Part shown: piece by piece, positions 53,788 to 64,000 of the stretch
Layout of the letters: each line of letters starts with the position of its first letter
Position numbering within the stretch: the first letter of the stretch is position 1
From: Oreohelix idahoensis
Lineage: Eukaryota; Mollusca; Gastropoda; Stylommatophora; Oreohelicidae
Assembly: GCA_024509875.1 (NCBI GenBank)
Contig: JAMPIV010004926.1
Coordinates: 124,001 to 188,000, forward strand
Reading direction: 5' to 3'
DNA: 64,000 bases
Notes under the pieces: model-generated
The model's database searches: none
What the model saw: the letters and a program-made list of their open reading frames with translations, nothing else
Told to the model about the DNA's origin: nothing
Program-made: the position numbers and the translations under genes

Positions 53788-53875
53788 TTCTTCTGGTATG
53801 CTGGCTTTATCCCTGGCTGACTTTACCACCAAAAAAATATCATCCCACACTTCCCAGTTTGTCAAGTCGTGGCAC
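53788..53875 (-). CDS. STAG: STAG/SA cohesin subunit, internal exon (first seen)
   Basis: 88-bp exon (one base completing a split codon plus 29 codons). Minus-strand acceptor ...cctctgatag, donor GAAGAA|gtgagt. It reads CHDLTNWEVWDDIFLVVKSA and ends with IPEE; STAG1 has [21 protein letters not shown]...MPEQ here. The HDL-x2-W motif and the collinearity with the following exon are the main support. The upstream exon was not found between 53876 and 64000. Confidence 0.75.
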
Positions 53876-54039
53876 CTATCAGAGGTAAAGGATTACTGGT
53901 GAGCATTAATCAATGGATTTATACATGTTTAAATCAGTGACTAACGGAAATGGTAATCAATTCACATACACCTTTTAGTCATGGCACAATGCAAGATCTC
54001 GACTGAAGGAGAGAATCACAAACAATTTACTACATAGAC

Positions 54040-54215
54040 ATCATCACGATGATCATCATTTTTTTTCTGTTCCTTAAGAAGCATGGAGTCACCATTACAG
54101 CTAGTCCTATTGCTGGGAGCTAGCACCAAGCAGTCCCATGCTGTTGCAGTAGTGATTTCTGGGTAAATCTATTTTACATGATCAGGTTGCCAGCCAACTT
54201 GCACCTCATTTTAGT
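54040..54215 (-). repeat. SINE-like repeat related to 7230-7400
   Basis: The reverse complement has GGCTGGCAACCTGATCATG at the head and ends in a (GATGATCATCG)-type tail after CATGCTTCTTAAGGAACAG. Confidence 0.55.
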
Positions 54216-54278
54216 TGTATTGTATGACATGGAGTAGTAGACAGATTCCTTCTTTACGACATATACAGCTATTATCAA

Positions 54279-56833
54279 TGTGATGCTACACTGTAATTCT
54301 GAGTTTCATCAGGCCCGATTCTGTTTTGAGTTTTCACCATTTCTCTTCTCTTTGTAATTATATGGGTTTGCCTTGTTTCTTCTCATGTGAATATATCGTG
54401 TTTGGTATTTTTGAGTAGTAATTTTAATGGGTTCGTTTTACGACGGTAGATTTATTTTTCACTCGGCCAGTTTTACTTTCTTACGATTTTTCGCGATTCC
54501 CGTAGATTTCGTTGTTTACGAAAAACATCGCCATTTCCGGCACGCGATATGACGAGACCGGAAGCACGCGGCCGGCAGGTAACGTGACGCAATTTTAAGT
54601 ACGCGGGATTTTGCGTAGGTTGATAGTATTGATTTTTTCTAGCGCTCCCATTGGTCCGAGTAAAAACTTAGGATAGACGTGGGAGGAATTCGTGTGGGTG
54701 GTTTCTCTTGTATATAATGAGAGAGGAAACTGCGGGCAATTGTCTCTGAAGAAATAATTGCCTGGCCGGACAACTACGTATTTTATCGTCTCCATTTTTG
54801 CAGGGAAAAACCGCGATAAATTTGGTATGTAACATTTTATTAATTCGTTTTACTTATTAGTGGGTCTTTTAGAATTTCGCCCGTAGTTAATTTTTTCGGG
54901 GGGCCATTAACTTTTCAGTTTTAAAATAAACGATAGTGCCATCCATGATCATTTTTTGAAGAACGACGTAAATGCAACAGTGTGCATAAGTCTTTTTAGG
55001 ATTTTTTGGCAGTAGATCGGAGAGTGTGAAGTTATGAGAGACACGTGTGCTCCTAATGGTAGAATATTGGGAAACCCCCATTTATTCCTGTATATTTTCT
55101 AATGTAATTTTATGGGGAAATCCCTGGTGTGTTCGTTAATTTTACTGAGCCTTAAATGTGAGAAATATTGTCGGAAGGTTCAGATTTACGTTGTAAGTGA
55201 ATTTTACTGCTTAGAGGAGTAAACTATTCCTATAGCGAGATTTCATTTAAATTGGGGCTTAAGTAGGAAACCTCATGTGTAAATGATTAAAAAGGGAGAC
55301 CCCGGAATTTCAGACAAAAGAAGTTCCCGAGTTGAAAATGTTGACACGTGGGTAGCCACGCGTCACAAATAGATAAGAGGCAGACAGGTCGGGAGGTTCT
55401 GTTTACTTACCTGGCAGATTATAGATGAGAGAGAGAGGGAAGAAGTGAGAATGAAGAGACACGTGTATAGAATTATTTTATGTATCGTATATGTTAGAGA
55501 TAAGCGATTTTAGAGAGGGTGTACATTAGACGCTGTTTCTTTTAATTTCAGCGAGTCTCGGCGAAACAGTGGGGAGCATAATTTTGTCAAATAAAATTAT
55601 CCACGGCAAAAGACATATCTCAGGGTCAGAGTACTCGAGTATCGTCAGGAGCAAAAGAAAATTAACCTATGGTCTCTGGCAGTGAAGTCTTTATGCTTCA
55701 GCTGGAACAGGGTTTATTTATCATACAGCCGAGAGCATCGCTATTATAGTCTCTAGCAACGGCAGGTGGCCGGGAGACTGGTTTCAATTTCATACAGCCA
55801 GAAATCAAGGCTGTGTCTTCCTCTAACTCCGGAGCGGGTTAAAAGAGGGAAGCTATTCAGCAGCAGAGAAGATTTGTCTACAGTTAATCAAGTCCCTCAT
55901 GCTTGATATCCGAACATCGTCATCACCAAAATCAGGAACAGGTGACAGGGTTACCATACCTAGGTCCTGATAGAAATCGAGAGAAGAGAGTAACGGAGAC
56001 GCCGCATCATCAGCCCTCGAGTGTTAGAGAGACACTGAGACCAAGAGAGAGAAATAGAGAAGGAGGGAGAAAATAGACAGGACCAGTAGGGTCTGTTCAG
56101 TATCCATTGGACGGATAGACACTGAGTCTGCGTTCGAAAAACCAAGTCTATTATTTTAGCATTTCTTGTGGTGTAGTTATCGGCGCCTATCGCCTAACTA
56201 GTAGAAAGCTGTGTAGCCGTTCGTTGAGGAAGAGTCACCAGGACTGAGACAATAGAAAGCTTATTAATGTTAGAGAGTGGAGGCTAAAGTTGACAGCCCC
56301 ACAAGATCAAAGTACTTTAAAGCACTAACCATTTTTATTGTTCCTCAGCAGGGTGACAGGAAGAGTGAATGTGACTGAGGTTTTTTTTTGTTGAGTGTCT
56401 CTCAATTTAATTGTTACTTTGGTTTTTCCAGGCCGTGCAACAGTGCACGCTATCGACTGACTTGATGACGTAATATGCCATTTTATGTTTTTCTTGTATG
56501 TAAATAAATATATACATATATTATTTACTGGATCAGCTTCTATTCTTTACTATATTTACTCTATGTTGTCTGTATAGTGGTGTTTGTGGTCGTATTTATA
56601 CACCTTATCTCCTTGTATTTAAAGGAAGTCAGAGGAGGGCGAGACTATAGCCAGTCTAAAGTCACGAAGCGGCAAGGGGAGATTCAAATCCTGGTTCTAT
56701 CCCTTGAGCCAATAGTCGCGTCTGTCCACAGGCATGTCATTTTCCATCTAAGTTCTATTTTCTCAGACTTTCTCATACTAGGGTCTTGCTTTCATTCAGG
56801 CACACTCTATAAACATAAAACCACTTCGTGACA
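54279..56833 (+). repeat. Solo LTR, family L2 (TGTGATG...GTGACA), ATCAA duplication
   Basis: 2,555 bp, flanked by ATCAA at 54274-54278 and 56834-56838. Starts TGTGATGCTACAC, ends CTTCGTGACA. A TATA-type GTATATAATGAG is at about 54710 and AAATAAATATA near 56500. Diverged relative of the LTR at 49948-52112, in the same orientation. Confidence 0.85.
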
Positions 56834-56875
56834 ATCAAAAGGCACTGCAGTTAATAACAGCTGATAATGAATTAA

Positions 56876-58352
56876 CTCTTTAAGTCCCAATCGACTTTAT
56901 ATATCCTCAGGAGTTAGACGCGCTTGGCCCAATTGACTTTAAAAAGCGTTTAGTGTATGTGCCTCTGTTTCTAATTATAACTACCCACAAACCACCCAAA
57001 ACGTCATTTCCGACTGGAAGTACATTCTTTTAAATACCACACGTGTTCTAAGAGTGGACGTTTTTCTGTTGTGAGATATTTATTTTAGATTTTTAAAGCG
57101 ATTTTTTTAAGCGCATATTTTCTAACAAAAAATGGCCACACCCACTTCCTCGAATGGTAGTCCCAAAAGGTTAACGTCAGATCAAGCTCGTAAGTTATTT
57201 GAAGTAATTTTTGAGATTGATTGTAGTATATTCACAGGATATCAAAAGTGATCTTTTGTGATTTCCTATGGATTTTGTGCTTTCCTATGGATTATGATTA
57301 TGTGTTTTCCTATGGATAATATCTTCATAAGAGGAGCAGCTCTGCAAGGTAAGAATATATCTATTTCTTTCAAATTTACCTGCTTCTTATTCCGCCTCCA
57401 TTTTACTTTACATTTTACTAACTAATAGGTTTTATTGATAATTTAAATTATGCACAAGATGCAGTTACTAACAATTATTCATGTGTAAATAATATAATTC
57501 CCATCTTTCTGATGTATAAACTGAAATTTCCTCTTTTTTACAACAATATGACCTGTTGTTGTAATTTGTGAAATTAACAATCTTCTGAGTGTTTATTGAT
57601 TAAAAACTGATTGTACTTTGTAAGAGTACTTCTGTTTGTGACATTTTGAAACTTTAATGTTGGATATTCTCATGAGGAACAATTGTAGAAGAATTTTAAT
57701 GAATACTTTTCCTCTAATTTTGCACCGGCTTCTTCTTTTGCCCTCCATTTTACCTTGAATAACTAATAATTTTTCAATGAAAGCTTTTATACTTGTAGCA
57801 CAAGAGTAAAGTACATCCAGTTACCTTCAGTTTCATATACAACAACTAAGTTATTTATGCATATGAACATTTTTAAAAATTATTTCCAAATAAAAACACA
57901 CCGGGTTGACAATTTCATCTATTTTACAACAATATGACCTGTTGTTGTAATTTGTGAAATTAACAATCTTCTGAGTGTTTATTGATTAAAAACTGATTGT
58001 ACTTTGTAAGAGTACTTCTGTTTGTGACATTTTGAAACTTTAATGTTGGATATTCTCATGAGGAACAATTGTAGAAGAATTTTAATGAATACTTTTCCTC
58101 TAATTTTGCACCGGCTTCTTCTTTTGTCCTCCATTTTACCTTGAATAACTAATAATTTTTCAATGAAAGCTTTTATACTTGTAGCACAAGAGTAAAGTAC
58201 ATCCAGTTACCTTCAGTTTCATATACAACAACTAAGTTATTTATGCATAAGAACATTTTTAAAAATTATTTCCAAACAACAACAATAAAAACGCACTGGG
58301 GTGGCCATTTTTGCTTGGGCCAAACCCACTTTTTTGCTTGGGGCTGAAAGAG
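56876..58352 (+). mobile_element. piggyBac-like non-autonomous element with TTAA duplication
   Basis: TTAA at 56872-56875 and 58353-58356. Ends CTCTTTAAGTCCCAA and, from the right, CTCTTTCAGCCCCAA (12 of 15). Interior: a short coding start at 57132 (MATPTSSNGSPKRLTSDQ, stop at 57250) that looks like an N-terminal transposase remnant, then AT-rich non-coding DNA with a 386-bp tandem duplication. The TTAA and TIR style indicate piggyBac-type; the transposase remnant is only suggestive. Confidence 0.75.
57541..58290 (+). repeat. Two-copy tandem repeat, period 386 bp
   Basis: The segment from CAACAATATGACCTGTTG recurs at 57927 with very few differences over about 360 bp. An inverted copy of the same sequence is at 60240-60530. 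Confidence 0.9.
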
Positions 58353-58356
58353 TTAA

Positions 58357-58434
58357 GAGGTTGGTAAGAAAATGAAGATGGCCTTATACCGCTCCACCTA
58401 TGTCCCAGGTTTGACACATGGATACGAGTCATGG
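58357..58434 (+). mobile_element. LINE family B fragment, 78 bp
   Basis: GAGGTTGGTAAGAAAATGAAGA... to ...GATACGAGTCATGG matches LINE B at 12518-12594. Both ends are internal to LINE B, so it is not a normal 5' truncation. Confidence 0.75.
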
Positions 58435-60138
58435 TGTCGTAAAGTGTATCTGTATCACAACGCGCTCAAATTTCCCCGCTTCCAAAACCCTAGTTAACGT
58501 ATTTTTACAATCTATAAACCACTGCTAATTTTGAAAAATTTGTCAAGGGCAAGGTCACATTTACCGCCAACAAGTTAACTAAAAAAGAATTTGAATTTTT
58601 ATAACACCGAGCGTTAAAAGTTACTACCCCCTTTTAACACACTACCCTTCCCAATATTTATTAACTAACGCCGTAAAATTAACAACTAAAAGGCTTGTTA
58701 CCTTGTTTTGTAGAGTCAGGGAAAAAATTTGGTTGTAATGACAAAAAGGCCTAATATGTGCATTTGAATAAACTTTACTAATTTATTTTTCAATAACTAA
58801 CGGGAATTAAACAAAATAAGATATCTTGAATTATAGCGCTAATATTGCTTAATACATTACCATAAAGATTTCCTCATAAATAAATTATCTTGACATAGAC
58901 AAATTTATTTTTGTAATATTTTCAGCTCAGGAAAAGAAGCCTTTAATTACAAAAAAATTACATAGATGAAAATGGTGAAGAAGAATTGAATGAAACCTAT
59001 ATAGGAAGATAGAGGCCAACTGGCAGATTAATTATCAGTTTTGATATTAAGGGTCGATCCATGGATAATTGAGATATATAAGATACAAACTTAAATCAGA
59101 CGAGCGAACACACTTACAATTGCTCAAAGTCTTTAGCCTTGGGAGAAAAAAGTTAAAATTTCTTGACGCGTTTTGATTGGTTTAGTGTGGTGAGCATAGG
59201 GGCAATAAAATTAACACTTTGCTGGCTTCAACGGCCATTTGAAAAATACTAATAACAGTGCAGACTTGAGAACAGAGGGAAAGCCTTGTGACCACGCTTT
59301 CGCCGTCTGGACACTACAGCATTCTGAAACACCCATTTATGCTAGTCAAGCTTGTGCATATTGTGATATATTCTTACTTGAGGGTCATATCACCAATTAA
59401 AAAGGTGCAACAATCCTGGAGAAGACAGAAATTGTGGCAGTGGACGCTCACAATACATACTGAGCTACAGGCCGTCTCTTTGTCCAGAAGGCAGCACTAT
59501 CTGTGTGACCATATATTTGGGAGCAGCTAGTCTCCAACAGGCTATTAAGCTAAGTCCCTTACACGGGCACATGATAGCTCATTCACATAAATAAAATAAC
59601 AAACCACAACATAGAATTCCTGACCTGGGAATGATGTAGCAAACAGATCTTCAAACAATAGTCTAGTTACAAGTTCAAGTATTTAAAAAAGACTGTGAGG
59701 TGCTCAAGAAAGTGACATTTGGTGATACAAGTCATGAACACTTTTCAACATATTTATTTCTAATACTGTAAATAAAACAACTTTTTCTGAGTTTGATACT
59801 TCCTGTCCAAAACATTGAGGTACAGGAAGAATAAACCATATATATATATAAGAGACTGGTCTTATGAGCAATACCCCCTTCTCTGAACAGAGTAAGGGTG
59901 TATAGACAATCAAGGTGAGGTCAGACTATGCAAGTTCCCAGAATAAAGAATGATGATGTTGAAAGTCTCTGGGTCCCTACTTGTCACCTCTGGAGATCTC
60001 ACCTGACTAAAGAATCTGTGAGGGTGTGTATGGCAAGTGTCTAGGGTAATGTAATTATTATGTTGTATGACTAATGTCAAAACAGAACTTTAACTTAATA
60101 AAATTAAGGAAGTAAGACTGTTTGTAGAATTAGATATA
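58435..60138. other. 1.7 kb without recognised genes
   Basis: AT-rich; ORFs short and unconvincing. Begins TGTCGTAAAGTG directly at the LINE B border, which could be an LTR start, but no matching end was found. Confidence 0.35.
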
Positions 60139-60141
60139 TAC

Positions 60142-60235
<94 letters not shown>
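60139..60235 (+). repeat. (TA)n microsatellite, about 48 units
   Basis: Pure TA repeat. Confidence 0.95.
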
Positions 60236-60239
<4 letters not shown>

Positions 60240-60607
60240 CTACAAAATGTAACAAACAGAAGTATTCTAGCAAAGTACAATCAGTTTTTAATCAATAAAC
60301 ACTCAGAAGATTGTTAATTCCACAAACTACAACAACGGATAAAAAAGAGGAAATTATCAACCCTGTGTGTTGTTATTGTTGTTGTTTGGAAATAATTTTT
60401 TAAAATGTTCAAATGTATAAATAACTTTGTTGTTGTATATGAAACTGAAGGTAATTGGATGTACTTTACTCTTGTGCTACAAGTATAACAGCTTTCATTG
60501 AAAACAGCTCTAGAAAGGATCAAGAGATACGAAAGCCAGTATACTGTTGATTGGGCCAAATGCGTCTAGGAGGAGAGCCAGTATACTGGCTCTTGGGGCT
60601 TAAAGAG
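60240..60607 (-). mobile_element. piggyBac-like element, one end, related to 56876-58352
   Basis: On the minus strand it starts CTCTTTAAGCCCCAAGAGCC at 60607, with TTAA outside at 60608-60611, and continues into sequence homologous to 57541-57900. The other end was not found; it breaks at the (TA)n. Confidence 0.65.
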
Positions 60608-60611
60608 TTAA

Positions 60612-61500
60612 ACCTAGCTGAAGAAGTTTTATTAGGGCAACAAATAAACCAACAAGAGGTGGAGAAACAGTTAGTGGGTATATTTGTAGATGGTTTGAAT
60701 GGTATACCAATTAAGGCCAGGAGCGGGCATGAAATTAACGTCAAAATACAAAAATGATGGATTTTGGGATTAGTTCATTTTCTGATACTTTAACATCTCC
60801 TGAATCTAAATATAACAGAATTAAATGTCAAAATGCACTCTAACAATATGTATTTTGACTTTGAAAAAGGTATGGTACAAAGAGATTTTCTCAAACTCGA
60901 GAAAATAAGCCTAATTGGACCTAGTTTTTCCCATAGCAACCAAGCTTACACCCCTACATATTATACATCGTTGGATTCATCAAAATCTGCACTTTACTGT
61001 AAGCAGGTCACTTATTTCGGGATTCCAAATGCCAGATTGGAAATTTATAATTTCCAAGTCAACAAAAAGGGTTTCCCCTCGATTCTAAATTTTTAATTGG
61101 CTGTTCGCGTTCACGTGACCGGCAACAATATGGCTGCGTGTTTACGGAATCTCAGTTTTGATTTGTTATTGATGTGACAATGCCTAAAAAAATGAGATGC
61201 TCTCGTTACCTCCAACTGGAATAGGCCAGAGTTAGAGATGGAAGCAAGACTTATCCTACACTGCAGGTAAAACGTACTTATTGTGACGATATAATGGTAA
61301 AAACTGGGACATTACTACTCAGGCAAGGAGTGTTGAAATTAAGCATAGCGGACCGTTTGTTCGATGTGGCCTTTGACAAGAATTTAGAGACGCAGTAAAC
61401 AGGAGTAAGGGTTAGGCTTAGTGGTTGAAATGAAGCAGACAGGACCGTCTGTACGATAGTTCCTTAGATTAGAATTCAGAGACGCAGTAAAAAGGGCTAA
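60612..61500. other. No recognised gene
   Basis: Two open frames on the plus strand (60551-60757, 60833-61096) have no family resemblance I can name and no clear splice borders; they are probably fortuitous. Confidence 0.35.
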
Positions 61501-61695
61501 TGGTTACGTAAATGTATCCTAAACCTAACGACGTTGGCGACTTACTGGGATGACATCTAAGAAGACGGCCCACAGTGACTCATTTCAACCAGGTTTAAGA
61601 ATCTTAACCTAACCCTAAACCTTACGACGTTGGCTACTTACTGGAATGACATCAAAGAAGGCGGCCCACTGTGCTTCATTTCAACCACCAGGGAG
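61500..61695 (+). repeat. Imperfect tandem repeat, unit about 95 bp
   Basis: CCTAAACCTAACGACGTTGG ... GACATCTAAGAAGACGGCCC ... TCATTTCAACCA occurs twice (about 61508-61592 and 61608-61692). The preceding 180 bp seem to hold two more distant copies (GACGCAGTAAACAGG / GACGCAGTAAAAAGG). Confidence 0.65.
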
Positions 61696-62498
61696 TTACA
61701 TGAACTAGCTATTACGAGTAGTAGACAGTCAATTAAAAATCATCATGTTTTCCTGAGTTTACAGAATAACGGGTGACTTCTCATAATTCAGTACATTATC
61801 ATGATTCTTGTAAGCATAGTGCATATTTGTTTCCTCAATTTAATGTTTGTTTCTTGTGTATTTTTATTGACATGTCTTGTCACAGATGCTTATGTGTTAT
61901 TTAAAAAATGCCTGCCAGACATGTGCAACAGCCGGTTCTTGGTACCAGAAGAAAGATTGGAAACTTCATCAAATAGAAAGTGAAGCAAGGCTGTCATATA
62001 CATTTTGAAGGTATTTACTTTTGAAACTTACTTTTAAGTTTCCCCTTGCCTAAGCATAGACATTCATGTAATTTATTTTGATCTCCATAAATATCAAGTT
62101 TAGAAACATATTTCATTACTTACATGTATTGTTTTGCTTCCATTGTACTTTAAGACACAGTTTATTAATGCTTGTTTACATCTTTATTTGAAATTTTACT
62201 AATGTAAACATTTACCTCTTTCTAGGAAGTTCAAGTGTCATGGAAGCTGAGGCAGGTAGTGATTTGTGAAGCTGTTATCTGACGCGACATATATTTTGCT
62301 ACACCGTGTAAAGTGATTGTGATAGCAAAGCATTCAATCAGATCATAGCAATTAAACCATATGTCCCTAATATTGATGAATTTAATCAAGGACCTGAGGC
62401 TGCTATATTTTTCAAGAAAGTCCTGGGGCTGAACAGTGGAAAAGAGGCTTGTCGACTGGTAGGAGCAAGAAAGCGTTAAACGTCTGGTGCTCAGCTCT

Positions 62499-63605
62499 AA
62501 AATGGCAGAAAACTGCACTAAGAAAATGAAGGACATTTAGCACAAATCTCAACAGAAAGCCACACAAGAAACTGCAGAGGAAGCTGGATATGCTGCCGGT
62601 ATGTTCTGCATGACTAGTAAGTTATTTTATTTTGCTGCAGTATCACATACTTATTTAATTATATTCTAATTATATTGAAAAATGTGATTTTAAAGAAATC
62701 ATTATTCTCATACTAATTTTCTTATAACTTCCACACTTATGTATTAATTGACAAGAATAGGAACATATATTGCCCATAATCTTTTAAAACTATTTATGTG
62801 ATGGATTTTAAGTATCTGATCAAACTTATGGTTAATTGACAAAAGTAATGTAAAATTTAGTAAAATTTGTTACTATTTTTAGACACTATTTTCAAAGTCC
62901 TACAGCTTTTTTTTGTATTAAAGTTATCAAAAATCCATCACTGGAAAAGTTTTAACATATAATGATAAACATTGTGTTCATATTTGGTATTCATAGCTTA
63001 ATAAATAAAAAAGCTTTAGCAAATTGAAATAGAACAAAGAATCCAATATTGCTCAGATCTAAAACGGCAGAAAACTGCACTAAGACAAGGAAGGAAATTA
63101 GGCACAAATTTCAACAGAAAGCCAGATAGGAAGCTGGCTATGCTACCAGTACGTTCTAAATGACAAGTAAGCAATTTTTCAGGGGCAATATTACAGACTT
63201 ATTTAATTGTAGTCTATTTATGGAGAAAAATGTGATTTTCTCAAAATCTAATTTTCTCATCCTAATTTCCTTAAAACTTCCACACTTATGTGTTAATTGA
63301 CATAAAAATTGGCACATATGTTGCCCATAATCTTTTAAAACTTTCATATTGCTGGATTTTGAGTATCTGATCAAACTTTTGATTTATTGCAAAAAGTAAT
63401 GTAAAATTTATCAAAATTTGTTACTTTTTTTAGACACTATATTCAGAGTCCTACAACTTTTTTTGTATTAAAGTTATCAAAAATCCACCAATCGAAAAGT
63501 TTTAAAATATAATGATAAACATTGTGTTCATATTTGGTATTCATAGCTTAATAAATAAAAAAGCCTTAGCAAATTGAAATAGAACAATAGAATCCAATAT
63601 GGCCG
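62499..63605 (+). repeat. Two-copy tandem duplication, period 562 bp
   Basis: Copy 1 begins AAAATGGCAGAAAACTGCAC at 62499; copy 2 begins AAAACGGCAGAAAACTGCAC at 63061. Similarity runs throughout, to GAATCCAATAT. The first ~110 bp of each looks like a decayed coding piece (MAENCTKKMKDI ... AEEAGYAAG in copy 1) ending at a GT, perhaps an old exon plus intron of an unrecognised gene or element. Confidence 0.85.
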
Positions 63606-63660
63606 CCTTTCTATGACAACCAGTAGTGCAGTGCCATAAAGCTCTTCATTTTTCGTATCT

Positions 63661-63800
63661 AGTATTCTTCTTCTTCTTCCGTCCTTAGCCACCGACCGTC
63701 AAAGCAGTCAGTGGCCATTACGCCTAGTGGCGTCTTAGGGCAACAGCAGATAGGTTTTCTTTGCCATTGTTTCCCATCACGCCTATTGGCGTCTTTAGGG
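63661..63800 (-). mobile_element. LINE family A 3' end relic
   Basis: TTCTTCTTCTTCCGTCCTTAGCC, CAGTCAGTGGCCATTACGCC and TAGTGGCGTCTTAGGGCAAC match the LINE A 3' UTR. The CACGCCTATTGGCGTCTTTAGGGCAAC stretch just after is a partial duplication. Nothing further is recognised to 64000. Confidence 0.75.
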
Positions 63801-64000
63801 CAACGGCAAATCAATCCATCTGCTGCTGTTTCCGTAATCGAAGTGACTGGCAAACGGGTGATCAGCCCGTTGGTATTTCAGGGTAGCTCCTCCCCTTAAA
63901 TTACATCTCCTCAGGAAGGACCCACCAAATTTGTCACAAGCCATTGCACTTGCTGCAGCCGAAGAGAACCTCAGAAGAAGATTGGACCTCAGGCTGGGTA

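Larger units (their letters stand above)
2947..53875 (-). other. STAG: Partial SA/STAG (cohesin subunit) gene locus, five exons, one giant intron
   Basis: Span of the recognised part of the gene. Introns in gene order are 1,514 bp, 43,212 bp, 2,002 bp and 3,648 bp. Together the exons encode about 184 residues from the middle of an SA protein, whose usual length is over 1,100 residues. The locus is open at both ends. Divergence from vertebrate STAG1/2 is notable outside the IEELHKRKN segment, so this could be a fast-evolving or meiotic paralogue rather than the main somatic SA gene; the sequence does not decide. No stop codons or frameshifts were seen in the exons, so it looks functional. Confidence 0.75.

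Noticed and set aside
58435..59600. Possible LTR starting TGTCGTAAAGTG at the LINE B border
   Set aside because: No matching CA end, duplication or continuation of LINE B on the other side could be found.
60551..61096. Two plus-strand ORFs as a small gene
   Set aside because: No recognisable family, no matching splice sites; the first starts inside the piggyBac-like end.

Overview
This is eukaryotic DNA, almost certainly from an invertebrate animal. It has spliced exons with GT/AG borders, very long introns, microsatellites and a dense load of animal-type transposable elements (non-LTR retrotransposons, Ty3/gypsy elements, mariner, Tigger/pogo, hAT, piggyBac-like). The mix of element families suggests a mollusc or another lophotrochozoan, but an arthropod cannot be excluded from the sequence alone. 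No operons, prokaryotic genes, rRNA, tRNA genes or CRISPR arrays were seen.

The only host gene recognised lies on the minus strand: a cohesin subunit of the SA/STAG (Scc3) family. Five consecutive coding exons can be read, in gene order 53875-53788, 52273-52193, 8980-8888, 6885-6729 and 3080-2947. Phases join correctly at every junction. The upstream exons (N-terminus) lie beyond 64000 or were not recognised; the exons after 2947 were not found. The intron between 52193 and 8980 is 43.2 kb, and most of the rest of the window is transposon sequence sitting in it.

Layout: 1-9100, short LINE fragments (families here called A, B, C, F), a 73-base poly-C run and three STAG exons. 9129-10269, a mariner unit with long inverted arms. 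10744-11167, a hAT MITE. 12212-20524, a SCAN-type-gag Ty3/gypsy element (gypsy-1, minus strand; LTR 16067-20524) cut by a LINE; its LTR is in turn interrupted by a 2.18-kb DNA transposon (17417-19600) that encodes a broken copy of a conserved but uncharacterised protein. 20795-22599, an element with perfect 60-bp terminal inverted repeats. 22630-28101, a near full-length RTE-like LINE (A) that contains another LINE and an LTR with a 66-bp minisatellite. 28112-30943, nothing recognised.

30944-48978 is a five-level nest: a Tigger-like transposon is split by a solo LTR of gypsy-1 type (30990-47231), which is split by a full-length I-like LINE with RNase H (32956-46730), which is split by a short LINE (34000-34787) and by a complete LTR-flanked Gmr1-like gypsy element (gypsy-2, 35400-43703). 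Each junction has a matching target-site duplication, although the one around the solo LTR is imperfect. 48979-64000 holds a decayed LINE, two related solo LTRs (49948-52112 and 54279-56833), two STAG exons, a piggyBac-like element (56876-58352), microsatellites and tandem duplications.

The most interesting item is the 17417-19600 element. A second copy of its host LTR provides the empty site, so its ends (CACTG...CAGTG), terminal inverted repeats and 3-bp TTA duplication can be read directly. This suggests that the protein family it carries is a DDE-type transposase.
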